From Bacteroidota bacterium (GTDB lineage Bacteria > Bacteroidota > Ignavibacteria > UBA10030 > UBA6906): a DNA stretch of 64,000 bases. Of the stretch, positions 56,128 to 64,000 are shown one piece after another. The notes under the pieces are model-generated. The model searched no databases. It was not told where the DNA came from and worked only from the letters and a program-made list of their open reading frames with translations. Location: contig JAUQWO010000081.1 of assembly GCA_030835135.1 (NCBI GenBank), positions 31,849 through 95,848 of the forward strand. Reading direction: 5' to 3'. Both the position numbers and the translations under genes were made by a program. Position 1 is the first letter of the stretch; each line of letters opens with the position of its first letter.

Positions 56128-57577
56128 GACCGCCGCCGTGCTCTTGTTCGCGATCGTGATCCTTCTGCTGTTTCACCGGCCCGAGGAATGTGGTGGAGAT
56201 CTTCTGGATGAGCACGGTATCGGCGAAGATGCCGATGGTGATGGGGGTGGACATCCGGTGGATCCCGTCCTGCGGCAGCACGACGAGGATCTTGCTCTGC
56301 ATCACCGCCTGCGATGGTGCCACGAGGGGGCCACCGACGATCTCCACCTCGCCGGCCGGTGCCAGGAGGCGGAGGTTCACCGGCACATCATTGAACATCT
56401 TGTTCAGCACTTTTACGTCATACACGTTGCTGATGCGGTCATCCGGGAGTTCCTGGAACATCATGCCCGGCGTACGCAGCACGGTCACGTCCAGCGGCGT
56501 TCGCCGGATGAGAAGGATCGTCAGCACGGCGATGAGCACCGTGAGCACGGCCGTGTACCCGATGACGCGTGCCGTCCACCGGAACCCGGTACCCTGCGTG
56601 ATCCCGTTCGCCGACGCATAGCGTATCAGACCGCGCGGCTTCTTGATCCCGTCCATGATCGCATCGCAGGAATCGATGCAGGCCGTGCAATTGACGCACT
56701 CCAGCTGCGTCCCGTTCCGGATGTCAATGCCGGTCGGACAGACCTCCACGCATTGATGGCAATCGATGCAGTCGCCTTCCGTGCGTTCCTGGTCCCGGCG
56801 CATCTTCCCGCGCGGTTCGCCGCGCACATGGTCGTAGGCGATGACGATCGAGTTCCGATCGAGCAGCACGCCCTGCAGTCGGCCGTACGGACAGACCAGG
56901 ATGCATGCCTGTTCACGGAACCAGGAGAAGATCCAGTAGAACACCACCGAGAAGCCGACGACGGCCGTGAACAGCCCGATGTTGTTCGCCGGCGGCTCAC
57001 TGACCAGCTTCCGGAGTTCCTCGATCCCCACGACGTACGCCAGCAGCGTGTTCGCGATGAGGAAGGAGAACGCCGCATAGATGAGATACTTCACGGACTT
57101 CCGGACGATCTTCGTGCCGTTCCATGACGAGGCACGGAGACGCGCCTGTGCGCGGTGATCGCCTTCGACGAAATAGTCGATCTTGCGGAAGACCATCTCC
57201 ATGAACACGGTCTGCGGGCAGATCCATCCGCAGAACAGCCGTCCGAACACCACGGTGAACAGGATGATGAAGATGATGCCCGTGATGACGGAGAGCCCGA
57301 CGAGATAGAAGTCGTGCGGTCCGAACACCGTGCCGAAAAGGATGAGTTTCCGCTGGAGGAAGTTGAACAGGAAGAACGGATGGTTTCCGATCGTGATGAA
57401 GGGAACGCCAAAGAGTATGAGGAGGAGCAGGGCGCTCACCGCGATCCGGGCCCGGTGGAACCGCCCGCGCGGCGCCTTCGGGAACAACCAGCGCCGTTTG
57501 CCTTCCTGACTGACGATACCGAGCGAGTCCCGGAAACTCTCTTCAGGTCCGGGACCGCCTTCTGCTGACGATGTCAT
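56120..57577 (-). CDS. ccoG: Cytochrome c oxidase accessory protein CcoG (FixG)
   Basis: A 485-residue Fe-S membrane protein that helps mature the cbb3 oxidase and copper site. Five or so membrane helices are in the N-terminal half, with GWICPQTVFMEMVFRK. The ferredoxin part has CIDCHQCVEVCPTGIDIRNG and CVNCTACIDSCDAIMDG, giving the eight cysteines for two [4Fe-4S] clusters. An immunoglobulin-like FixG C-terminal domain follows. It begins at 57577 in an ATGA overlap with ccoP. Confidence 0.95.
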   Translation of the reverse strand: MTSSAEGGPGPEESFRDSLGIVSQEGKRRWLFPKAPRGRFHRARIAVSALLLLILFGVPFITIGNHPFFLFNFLQRKLILFGTVFGPHDFYLVGLSVITGIIFIILFTVVFGRLFCGWICPQTVFMEMVFRKIDYFVEGDHRAQARLRASSWNGTKIVRKSVKYLIYAAFSFLIANTLLAYVVGIEELRKLVSEPPANNIGLFTAVVGFSVVFYWIFSWFREQACILVCPYGRLQGVLLDRNSIVIAYDHVRGEPRGKMRRDQERTEGDCIDCHQCVEVCPTGIDIRNGTQLECVNCTACIDSCDAIMDGIKKPRGLIRYASANGITQGTGFRWTARVIGYTAVLTVLIAVLTILLIRRTPLDVTVLRTPGMMFQELPDDRISNVYDVKVLNKMFNDVPVNLRLLAPAGEVEIVGGPLVAPSQAVMQSKILVVLPQDGIHRMSTPITIGIFADTVLIQKISTTFLGPVKQQKDHDREQEHGGGHD

Positions 57578-58362
57578 ACGGGTGATTTTGTGGGGTCAAC
57601 TGCCGCTGTGGTGGTATCGGCCGGCGGGACGTACAGGGTCCCTTCCGGCTTCTTTGCGTTGGCGGGGTTCGTCCCCTCCAGCGAAAGCACGTAACTGGCG
57701 ATCTCCTGGATCTGCTTCGGCGTGAAGACCAGCTGCCAGCTGATCATCCCTTTTGCCGGGACGCCCATCTTGATCGTGGCGTACACGTTCTTGATGCCGC
57801 CACCGTGGATCCAGTACTGATCGGTAAGGTTCGGCCCGACGATGCCGCCCCCCGTGGGGCCATGGCATGAGACGCAGTACTTCTGGAATTCCCCCGCTGC
57901 GCGCGTGAGAACCTCCGGGTCCTTGATCGGTGCCAGCGCGTTCTCATCGATGGTGCCCTCCGAAGCAAGGACGATCCGCCGCTGGACATCCGCGGCCGCC
58001 ACTTCGGCGTTGTACTCGGCCACCATCAGCGGCGACGACGAGAACACATGGTAATCGAGGAGATAGACGACCGCGAACACGATCGTGGCCAGGAACAGCG
58101 TCGTGAACCACGGGGGGATGCGGTTGTCGAGCTCACGGATGCCATCGAACTGATGGTCGAACTCCTCGACCTCGCCGGTGGTGCCGGTGAGCAGGTACTG
58201 CCGCATCCGGGCGTATGCCGCGCCGAGGATCGCACGGTCCTCCTCGGGCAGGATGAGCGAGAGGAGGACGATCAGCACGGCGAGCGCGGTGATCATGCCG
58301 GTCAGCAGCAGTGCGGTATCCGTGCCTGTTGCGGACAGCAGAAGAAGGACAGTGAGTGTCAT
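57574..58362 (-). CDS. ccoP: cbb3-type cytochrome oxidase subunit III, single-haem CcoP
   Basis: A 262-residue c-type cytochrome subunit. Two hydrophobic helices (about residues 15-38 and 86-108) anchor a periplasmic c domain with one haem motif YCVSCH and GMISWQLVFTP as the axial Met region. The N-terminal CcoP domain is present (FDGIRELDNRIPPWF). The usual diheme CcoP has two CxxCH; only one is present here, so this is a monohaem form. It transfers electrons to CcoO/CcoN. It overlaps ccoQ and ccoG by four bases each. Confidence 0.92.
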   Translation of the reverse strand: MTLTVLLLLSATGTDTALLLTGMITALAVLIVLLSLILPEEDRAILGAAYARMRQYLLTGTTGEVEEFDHQFDGIRELDNRIPPWFTTLFLATIVFAVVYLLDYHVFSSSPLMVAEYNAEVAAADVQRRIVLASEGTIDENALAPIKDPEVLTRAAGEFQKYCVSCHGPTGGGIVGPNLTDQYWIHGGGIKNVYATIKMGVPAKGMISWQLVFTPKQIQEIASYVLSLEGTNPANAKKPEGTLYVPPADTTTAAVDPTKSPV

Positions 58363-58556
58363 CGTGTCACCTCGTGGGATTGCCCGGCGGCGGGCTCCAT
58401 GGGATCGAGCGGCAATTGCTCCATGACACGGACCGACGCGGTCGGCATCCGGAGTGCACGCCAGAGAAAGTACACAAACAGGGTGATCGACGAGAGCAGT
58501 GACACGATGCCCATCGGCACCGCGGCCTCGAACGATCTCAGATATTCAGCGATCAT
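58359..58556 (-). CDS. ccoQ: cbb3-type oxidase small subunit CcoQ-like
   Basis: A 65-residue bitopic protein. One hydrophobic helix (GIVSLLSSITLFVYFLW) is followed by a charged tail. Size and place between ccoNO and ccoP match CcoQ, which stabilises the complex. The ATG at 58556 is 12 bases after the ccoNO stop, and the stop overlaps ccoP by four bases. Confidence 0.8.
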   Translation of the reverse strand: MIAEYLRSFEAAVPMGIVSLLSSITLFVYFLWRALRMPTASVRVMEQLPLDPMEPAAGQSHEVTR

Positions 58557-58568
58557 GCGCGGTCCTCC

Positions 58569-60686
58569 TTACTGTTGCGCGGGGACTTTGATATCCGTCC
58601 CCAGCCGTTGGAGGTACGCGATCAGCGCGATGATCTCCTTGTTCGGTTCCGCCGGTGCGCCCGACTTCATGAGTTCGGCCGCGATCTGTTCAGCCTGCAG
58701 CCGCAACTCTTCGGGCGCACGCTGTTCGTAGCCCGCCGGATACGGTACCCCGATCCCGCGCAACGCCGTGATCTTCGAAGCCAGGGTGGACGTGTCCAGA
58801 TCGTCCGTCAACAACCACGGGTACGCCGGCATCAGGGACCCCGGCGACATCGACGTCGGGTCGTTCATGTGAAGGTAGTGCCAGAAATGCGGATACTTGC
58901 CGCCCACCCGGTGCAGGTCCGGACCCGTGCGCTTGGATCCCCACAGGAACGGATGGTCGTACACATATTCGCCCGCTTTGGAGTACTCGCCATAGCGCTC
59001 CGTCTCGGAGCGGAACGGGCGTACCATCTGGGAATGGCAGTTGTTGCACCCTTCGCGGATATAGATATCGCGTCCTTCCACCTCGAGCGGCGTGTACGGT
59101 TTCACGCTGGCGATGGTGGGCACGTTGCTCTTCACGATGAACGTCGGAATGAGCTCGACCAATCCGCCGATGAGCACAAGGACCAGGGCAAGCACTGCGA
59201 ACTGGATCGGCTTCTTCTCGAGCCAGCGGTGCTTCGATTCCTTGTGCTGCGGGTCCTCGGGTGCAAGCGCAGGTGCCTGCACCTGTTCCTCGGCCACGAA
59301 GGTCCCCTGTTTGGCGGTCTTGAGCAGGTTGTACGCCATGATCACGACACCGGTCAGATACAATGTGCCGCCGACGGCCCGGACGATGTACAACGGATAG
59401 ATGCGCAGCACGGTCTCCAGGAAATTCGGGTACTGGAGCGTGCCGATGGCGGTGAACTGCTTCCAGAGCAGCGACTGCGTCAGGCCGGAAGTATACATGG
59501 CCACGGCATAGAACACGATCCCGAGCGTGGCGATCCAGAAATGCACGTTCGCGAGTTTCTTTGAATAGAGTTGCGTGTTCCACATCTTCGGGATGAGCCA
59601 GTAGAGGATCCCGAAGGTGAGGAAGCCGTTCCATCCGAGTGCACCCACATGCACGTGGGCAACGATCCAGTCGGTGTAGTGCATGATGGCGTTCACGTTC
59701 TTCAGCGAGAGCATCGGCCCTTCGAAGGTCGCCATGCCATAGGCGGTCACGGCAACGACCATGAACTTCAGCACCGCATCCTCGCGCACCTTGTCCCACG
59801 CCCCGCGGAGTGTCAACAGCCCGTTGATCATGCCACCCCAGGACGGAGCGATGAGCATGATCGAGAAGACCGTGCCGAGCGACTGCGCCCAATCGGGCAG
59901 CGAGGTGTACAGCAGATGGTGCGGCCCGGCCCAGATGTAGAGAAAGATGAGTGACCAGAAGTGGACGATCGACAGCCGGTAGGAATACACCGGCCGGTTC
60001 GCCGCTTTGGGCAGGAAGTAGTACATGAGTCCGAGGTACGGTGTCGTCAGGAAGAAGGCGACGGCATTATGGCCGTACCACCACTGGACGAGGGCGTCCT
60101 GGACGCCGGCGTACAGCGAGTAACTCTTGAAGAGCGAGACCGGGTTCTCGAAGGAGTTCACGATATGCAGCACAGCGACCGTCACGACCGTGGCGATGTA
60201 GAACCAGATGCCCACGTACATATGCCGCTCACGGCGTTTGAAGATCGTGCCGAACATATTGATGATGAACACCACCCAGATCAATGTGATCAGGATATCG
60301 ATCGGCCACTCCAGCTCGGCATATTCTTTGGAAGTGGTGATCCCAAGGGCGAGCGTCAGCGCCGCGAGCACGATGATCGATTGCCATCCCCAGAAATGGA
60401 TCTTGCTGAGGAGCGTGCTGAACATCGGCGTCTTGCACAGACGGGGCAACGAGTAGTACACGCCCATGAAGATCGCATTCCCGACGAATGCGAAGATGAC
60501 GGCATTCGTATGGATGGGACGGATGCGGCCGAAGGTCGTATATGGCAGGGACAGGTTCCAGGACGGGAAGACGAGGTCGAACGCGACAAGCAACCCCACC
60601 AGCATGCCGATGAAACCCCATCCGACCGACGCGATGGCGAAATTACGTACGATCCGGTTGTCGTACGAGAATGTCTGTATCTCCAT
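58569..60686 (-). CDS. ccoNO: cbb3-type cytochrome oxidase, fused subunits I and II (CcoNO)
   Basis: A 705-residue fusion. The first about 480 residues are CcoN with 12 helices: haem-ligand His in [10 protein letters not shown] and [19 protein letters not shown], copper His in [10 protein letters not shown] with the cross-linked Tyr partner nearby, and AGPHHLLYT. After a linker ([19 protein letters not shown]), CcoO starts with a membrane anchor and has one c haem, [18 protein letters not shown], with Met in LHMNDP or SPGSLMPAY. The enzyme reduces oxygen with high affinity. Start 60686 ([15 protein letters not shown]) is standard. Confidence 0.97.
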   Translation of the reverse strand: MEIQTFSYDNRIVRNFAIASVGWGFIGMLVGLLVAFDLVFPSWNLSLPYTTFGRIRPIHTNAVIFAFVGNAIFMGVYYSLPRLCKTPMFSTLLSKIHFWGWQSIIVLAALTLALGITTSKEYAELEWPIDILITLIWVVFIINMFGTIFKRRERHMYVGIWFYIATVVTVAVLHIVNSFENPVSLFKSYSLYAGVQDALVQWWYGHNAVAFFLTTPYLGLMYYFLPKAANRPVYSYRLSIVHFWSLIFLYIWAGPHHLLYTSLPDWAQSLGTVFSIMLIAPSWGGMINGLLTLRGAWDKVREDAVLKFMVVAVTAYGMATFEGPMLSLKNVNAIMHYTDWIVAHVHVGALGWNGFLTFGILYWLIPKMWNTQLYSKKLANVHFWIATLGIVFYAVAMYTSGLTQSLLWKQFTAIGTLQYPNFLETVLRIYPLYIVRAVGGTLYLTGVVIMAYNLLKTAKQGTFVAEEQVQAPALAPEDPQHKESKHRWLEKKPIQFAVLALVLVLIGGLVELIPTFIVKSNVPTIASVKPYTPLEVEGRDIYIREGCNNCHSQMVRPFRSETERYGEYSKAGEYVYDHPFLWGSKRTGPDLHRVGGKYPHFWHYLHMNDPTSMSPGSLMPAYPWLLTDDLDTSTLASKITALRGIGVPYPAGYEQRAPEELRLQAEQIAAELMKSGAPAEPNKEIIALIAYLQRLGTDIKVPAQQ

Positions 60687-60697
60687 GGTGCCTCGAG

Positions 60698-60877
60698 TTA
60701 CGTTGGTTTGTGAGTGGACGATCCGTGACGACCCGGACGGTCGTCATCCTGTAACATCCGGAGCGAAGGCGTGTGACGGTCGGAGAATTGGCCGGACCGC
60801 ACCGCCCAGAGAAACGCCGCAAGGAAGATCCCCGCGAGGAGCATACTGAATCCCAGCAACACAGCGATCACGCTCAT
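60698..60877 (-). CDS. ccoS: cbb3-type oxidase assembly protein CcoS
   Basis: A 59-residue gene found by reading the minus strand between ccoI and ccoNO. It starts [20 protein letters not shown], one helix, then [20 protein letters not shown] and a short charged tail ending at TAA (60698-60700). The pattern of one helix followed by R-S-G-Q-F-x-D is the CcoS hallmark, and CcoS is needed for haem and copper insertion. Its ATG overlaps the ccoI stop by four bases and ccoNO starts 11 bases later. Confidence 0.92.
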   Translation of the reverse strand: MSVIAVLLGFSMLLAGIFLAAFLWAVRSGQFSDRHTPSLRMLQDDDRPGRHGSSTHKPT

Positions 60878-63282
60878 ACCAGACCCCTCTTTCGTGCCAG
60901 CATCCGCAGACTGAGCGATGTGAATGCCACGACCGTGATGGAACTGGCGGGCATCAGGACCGCGGCAATGACCGGAGAAAGCGCGCCGCGGACCGCGAAC
61001 GACAGGCCGACTACATTATACAGCACGGAAATGGCATATGCCACAAGAACAACGGTCCGGCTGGACCGCGCGAAACGCAGAAACCGGTCCAGGGAAGTCA
61101 ACATGCTCCCATCCAGGATCACATCGCAGGCCGGCGTAAATGCCGACGTATCGTCGGTGAGCGCCACCCCGACATCGGCCTGTTTCAGGGCCCCGGCGTC
61201 ATTCAGCCCATCACCCACCATGAGCACGGGATCACCCTGTGCCTGCACCCCCGCCACGAAGGCCAGCTTGTCCGCCGGGGTCTGGTGGAAATGCAGCGGC
61301 ACTCCCTCGCCGAAGAGCCTGGTCAATGTCTCCTCTTCCCGGTCGCTGTCGCCCGACAGGAGCACGACCTCATAGTGCTTTCGGAGTTCCCGTACCAGTG
61401 GTGCCACGCCATCCCGGTAGTGCCCCGCCAGCACGAACTGTCCGCGCGGGACACTGTTCAGGGCGATACACACACGCAACGGCGCTGCATCGGTGTCCGC
61501 CACCTCTGTCTCATCCACGGACGGGAGGCCGCAGAACGTCCGCGACCCTGCGCGCACGGTGATACCGCCGATCGTGCCCTGGATCCCTCCGCCCGCTTCT
61601 TCGGTGAAACCGGTCACGGGCACCACCGGATCATTGTTCAACGCATCGAACACCGCACGGCTGAGCGGGTGATGTGAATTGCGCACCACCGATCGCACGG
61701 CCGACCGTTCATTCGGCGACAGCGGCTCGCCCACGAACCGCACGCCTGAACCGCGCGCGTGGGTCAGGGTCCCGGTCTTGTCAAAGATCACCGTGCGGAT
61801 GCGGCCCATCCATTCTACCACGTCCGCATGCTTCGCATAGAACTTGCCGCGCCCGAACACACGGAGCGCTGTGCCGAACGCGAAGGGCGTGGACAGCGCC
61901 AGCGCGCACGGGCAGGCAACGATCAGCACCGCGGTGACGGCGTTCCATGCCGTTGCCGTATCGCGCGGGAACCAGTAGAGCCCTGCGCCGGCCGCGACGA
62001 CGAACAGCGCGGCCGTGAAGTACTTGCCGGCGATGTTCGTGAGCCGCGTCAGGTTGCCCGGCCGGTCCGTCCTGAACGCTGCTTCATTCCAGAGCTGCGT
62101 CAGATAGCTCTGGGAGACCGTCTTCACGACCTCCAGTTCGATCGCACTGCCCACCTGCCTTCCGCCGGCATGCACCAGATCACCCTGCTTCGCGGGTACA
62201 GGTGTGGACTCTCCCGTCACGAAGCTATAGTCGATCGCGCCCGCATCGCTCATCAGGATCGCGTCGGCCGGGACGATCTCGTTATTGCGGATGATGACCC
62301 TGGTGCCGGGTTCAAGGGAAGTGACCGGCACGCTCGACTCGCGGTCCTTCTTCTTCGTCGTGACGGCAAGCGGGAAGTAGGACGCATAGGTCCTGTCGAA
62401 ATTCAGACTGTCATACGTCCGCTGCTGGAACAGGCGGCCGAGCAGCAGGAAGAACACGAGTCCGCAGAGCGAATCCACATAGCCGAACCCCGACCCGGTC
62501 AGGATCTCCACCGCGCTGCGCGCGAACAGGATCGCAACCCCGAGGGCGATCGGCAGGTCCAGGTTCACCACGCGTGACCGGAGCCCGGCGAGTGCTCCGC
62601 GGAAGAACACCGCAGCGCTGTAGAACGTGACCGGAAGAGCCAACACCAGGCTGACGTACGAGAACAGCGAGCGGAGGAGCGGCTCGAAGTCCCCGCCGGA
62701 GAGATATTCCGGGAATGCGAGGATCATCGCGTTCCCGAAACAGAACCCGGCGATGCCGATCCGCGCATACAGGGAGCGGTCCGCTTCGCGGCGCGGCGTG
62801 CGTTGCGCCGACTCCAGCGTGATCGTCGGTTCGTAGCCGAGCGATGCAAGGAGTTCCACGACCTTGCGCAATCCAGTCTTCCCGTTCGCGTACCGGACCA
62901 CCACGGATTTGCCGAGGAAGTCGGCGCGTGAATGGAGTATCCCGGGATCGAACCGGAAGAGGTTCTCGAGCAGCCAGATGCACGACGCGCAGTGCATCTG
63001 CGGCACGAAGAACGTCACCGCGGTGATGGAGCCATCGGAGAAATCGCAGAGGCGTTCAACGACCGCGGGATCGTCGAGATACGCGAAGCGGTCATCGCCG
63101 AGCGGTCGCGGTGTCGGCACAGGGCAGGACGTTGCCTGTGAGAGCACTTCGTAGACGGCCTTGCAGCCGGAGCAGCAGAACTGCAGGTCGCCACTGACAA
63201 CCCCATCGCCCCGAACGGGATCGCCACAGTGGACGCAGACGGCTGTATCGGGAGCGGGCGATGTGCCGCGGGATGTTGCCAT
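60874..63282 (-). CDS. ccoI: Copper-translocating P-type ATPase CcoI (FixI)
   Basis: An 802-residue P1B ATPase that exports copper to the periplasm for the cbb3 oxidase. An N-terminal Cys-rich zinc-type module (CVHCGDP, CCSGCK) comes first, then an HMA domain with MHCASCIWLLENLF. The transport helix has CPCALALSTP, phosphorylation is at DKTGTLTH, and the ATP-binding hinge is GDGLNDAGALKQADVG. The start at 63282 (MATSRGTSPAPD) is chosen because the longer upstream frame crosses repeats and a tRNA-like region. It is first in the operon. No strong ribosome site is visible. Confidence 0.95.
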   Translation of the reverse strand: MATSRGTSPAPDTAVCVHCGDPVRGDGVVSGDLQFCCSGCKAVYEVLSQATSCPVPTPRPLGDDRFAYLDDPAVVERLCDFSDGSITAVTFFVPQMHCASCIWLLENLFRFDPGILHSRADFLGKSVVVRYANGKTGLRKVVELLASLGYEPTITLESAQRTPRREADRSLYARIGIAGFCFGNAMILAFPEYLSGGDFEPLLRSLFSYVSLVLALPVTFYSAAVFFRGALAGLRSRVVNLDLPIALGVAILFARSAVEILTGSGFGYVDSLCGLVFFLLLGRLFQQRTYDSLNFDRTYASYFPLAVTTKKKDRESSVPVTSLEPGTRVIIRNNEIVPADAILMSDAGAIDYSFVTGESTPVPAKQGDLVHAGGRQVGSAIELEVVKTVSQSYLTQLWNEAAFRTDRPGNLTRLTNIAGKYFTAALFVVAAGAGLYWFPRDTATAWNAVTAVLIVACPCALALSTPFAFGTALRVFGRGKFYAKHADVVEWMGRIRTVIFDKTGTLTHARGSGVRFVGEPLSPNERSAVRSVVRNSHHPLSRAVFDALNNDPVVPVTGFTEEAGGGIQGTIGGITVRAGSRTFCGLPSVDETEVADTDAAPLRVCIALNSVPRGQFVLAGHYRDGVAPLVRELRKHYEVVLLSGDSDREEETLTRLFGEGVPLHFHQTPADKLAFVAGVQAQGDPVLMVGDGLNDAGALKQADVGVALTDDTSAFTPACDVILDGSMLTSLDRFLRFARSSRTVVLVAYAISVLYNVVGLSFAVRGALSPVIAAVLMPASSITVVAFTSLSLRMLARKRGLV

Positions 63283-63340
63283 GACAAAGGAAGCACAGGG
63301 GACAGGATTCTTTGCACGAAGATAGGAAAAACGGCGCTGA

Positions 63341-63354
63341 AATTCACGTGAATT
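63341..63354. promoter_or_regulatory. Palindrome upstream of ccoI
   Basis: AATTCACGTGAATT, a perfect 14-base palindrome, 59 bases before the ccoI ATG. A possible minus-strand -10 (TACAAT, 63352-63357) overlaps it, with TTGTGA 19 bases further. It is a good operator candidate for the oxidase operon, but no regulator family can be named; it does not match the FNR TTGAT-N4-ATCAA box. Confidence 0.5.
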
Positions 63355-63369
63355 GTACGGAAACCACGG

Positions 63370-63398
63370 TTGCGTTTCACAATGGATGTCCGTACATT
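63370..63398 (+). promoter_or_regulatory. Sigma-70 promoter of tRNA-Pro
   Basis: TTGCGT, 17 bases, TACATT. It is 69 bases before the tRNA. The -10 region CCGTACATT matches that of the tRNA-Leu promoter at 30062. Confidence 0.65.
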
Positions 63399-63410
63399 TA
63401 GGCGCTGTCA

Positions 63411-63434
63411 TTCGGAGCGTAGCGCAGCTCCGAA
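63411..63434 (+). repeat. Hairpin copying the first 17 bases of tRNA-Pro
   Basis: TTCGGAGC and GCTCCGAA pair perfectly around an 8-base loop. Within it, 63412-63428 is identical to 63467-63483, the base before and first 16 bases of tRNA-Pro. The flanking CTGTCATTCGGAGCGTAGC also resembles the widespread TGTCATTC-type bacterial interspersed repeat. Confidence 0.65.
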
Positions 63435-63467
63435 AAGTACCGGAGTCGATAAGAAGTTGCTGTCGAT

Positions 63468-63541
63468 CGGAGCGTAGCGCAGCCCGGTAGCGCACTTGAA
63501 TGGGGTTCAAGGGGTCGGGGGTTCAAATCCCCCCGCTCCGA
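63468..63541 (+). tRNA. tRNA-Pro (GGG anticodon)
   Basis: A 74-base tRNA. The acceptor CGGAGCG (63468-63474) pairs with CGCTCCG (63534-63540), discriminator A at 63541. The anticodon stem is CTTGA/TCAAG with loop ATGGGGT (GGG at 63502-63504). The T loop is GTTCAAATC. The 3' CCA is not encoded. A strong terminator follows 9 bases later, and a promoter lies at 63370. Confidence 0.96.
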
Positions 63542-63550
63542 CAGCATAGA

Positions 63551-63583
63551 AAAAGGCCGTCCCGCATTGGGGGACGGCCTTTT
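63551..63583 (+). terminator. Rho-independent terminator of tRNA-Pro
   Basis: A perfect 13-base-pair stem (AAAAGGCCGTCCC at 63551-63563 with its complement at 63571-63583), loop of 7, ending in TTTT. A textbook terminator. Confidence 0.93.
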
Positions 63584-63593
63584 CGTATTTATC

Positions 63594-63816
63594 GTAGGGG
63601 CCGTGGGGGGCCCTGCAAGACCCATGTAGGGGCCGTGGGGGGCACTGCAATACCCGTGTAGGGGCCGAGCATGCTCGGCCCCTACAACAACAATGCATCG
63701 GCCCGTGTGCAGGTACCATGGAGGCGCCGTCGTGGGGGGCACTGCAAAACCCGTGTAGGGGCCGTCGTGGGTACGCTGCAATACCCGTGTAGGGGCCGAG
63801 CATGCTCGGCCCCTAC
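63594..63816. repeat. Cluster of GTAGGGGCC-type repeats with two 28-base palindromes
   Basis: The units begin GTAGGGGCCG. Two are similar 32-base units (63594-63625, 63626-63657) ending in a CACTGCAATACCCGT-like stretch. Two are identical perfect 28-base palindromes (63658-63685 and 63789-63816) made of GTAGGGGCCGAGC and its complement around AT. A related unit (63731-63788) lies between. The whole stretch is noncoding; open frames here only mirror the repeats. Confidence 0.85.
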
Positions 63817-63871
63817 AAAATCATAACGCATCACAACACATCAACACGCATCCTCGCGCATGAACCCTGCA

Positions 63872-63926
63872 CCCCTCGGGACCGTTCACCCCCCGAGACC
63901 GGTCACGCCCCTCGGAACCGTTCACG
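63872..63926. repeat. Three short tandem repeats near the window end
   Basis: Three units of about 18 bases of the form CCCCTCGGRACCGTTCAC (63872-63889, 63890-63907, 63908-63926), the middle one diverged. They end at the stop of the partial gene below. Confidence 0.55.
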
Positions 63927-64000
63927 CCCCCGCACCCTTCTCCCTCCACACTCTGTTCACGACATACAGCAACGCTGCCCCCGCCACCAGAAAGACCGCC
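63922..64000 (-). CDS. C-terminus of a membrane protein, cut by the window edge
   Basis: The last 25 codons of a minus-strand gene: one hydrophobic helix (AVFLVAGAALLYVVNRVW) and a short positive tail (REKGAGA), stop at 63922-63924. The positive charge after the helix suggests the tail is in the cytoplasm. Too little is visible to name the family. The repeats upstream of the stop separate it from tRNA-Pro. Confidence 0.45.
   Translation of the reverse strand, partial: AVFLVAGAALLYVVNRVWREKGAGA

Noticed and set aside
63507..63803. Open frames reading YTGIAA-like repeats
   Set aside because: They are translations of the GTAGGGGCC repeat cluster and overlap tRNA-Pro; not a gene.
63594..63816. 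CRISPR array
   Set aside because: Units are palindromic and run together without spacers of constant length, and no cas gene is near.

Overview
The window is a GC-rich (about 60 percent by eye), densely coded chromosomal segment from a Gram-negative bacterium. The outer membrane is shown by an LptD-like protein, several lipobox lipoproteins and a LolA-like protein. A fused ccoNO cbb3 oxidase gene, a single-haem CcoP, a Bacteroidota-style LptD, a membrane HD protein of the PgpH type and a split class II ribonucleotide reductase together point to the FCB superphylum, most likely a GC-rich Ignavibacteria or related Bacteroidota lineage. That placement is inference. Most promoters I can find follow the TTGACA/17 bp/TATAAT pattern, which argues against the order Bacteroidales, where promoters look different. 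No phage, insertion sequence, CRISPR array or defence island was seen.

Layout. 56-5752 (minus): a HExxH membrane protein, mutS, and three pilin-like or secreted proteins of unknown function. 5944-10439: a homocysteine methyltransferase/methylenetetrahydrofolate reductase fusion (minus), divergent from an esterase-like gene whose nucleophile is missing and pepF (plus). 10539-19306 (minus): a CoA-binding protein, nifJ with a DHOD-like partner, and an iron-uptake operon made of a membrane-anchored DtxR-FeoA fusion and feoB. 19391-23025 (minus): split class II ribonucleotide reductase nrdJa/nrdJb behind a promoter, an adenosylcobalamin riboswitch and a terminator. 23041-28134 (minus): LolA-like protein, MFS transporter, M24 peptidase and an ABC-2 exporter. 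28243-33465 (plus): a cNMP-GAF histidine kinase, tRNA-Leu and tig-clpP-clpX. 33786-44058 (minus, except the HxlR regulator): two lipoproteins, lptD-like, rarA, a DivIC/FtsB protein, a degenerate P-loop protein, the qorB/HxlR redox pair, a HEAT-repeat protein, ddl and a lipoprotein. 44065-50071 (minus): lysA, a cysteine desulfurase-like gene, xerD and a PgpH-like HD protein, contiguous with ddl as one likely operon. 50169-54955 (plus): two uncharacterised genes, a HAD phosphatase, acpS, a histidine kinase, a lipoprotein and a MerR regulator. 54959-63282 (minus): a complete cbb3 oxidase operon ccoI-ccoS-ccoNO-ccoQ-ccoP-ccoG-ccoH-safE. 63370-64000: tRNA-Pro with promoter and terminator, then an intergenic repeat cluster and the C-terminus of another membrane protein.

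Physiology suggested: the organism carries both low-oxygen respiration (cbb3 oxidase) and oxygen-sensitive metabolism (pyruvate:ferredoxin oxidoreductase, ferrous iron uptake). It depends on cobalamin for class II DNA precursor synthesis. The most interesting element is the cobalamin riboswitch placed directly in front of the B12-dependent reductase itself. Others worth a look are the esterase homologue with Ser replaced by Gly and an apparently leaderless promoter, the membrane-tethered DtxR-FeoA fusion, a P-loop protein lacking the second glycine, and several long imperfect inverted repeats between genes.
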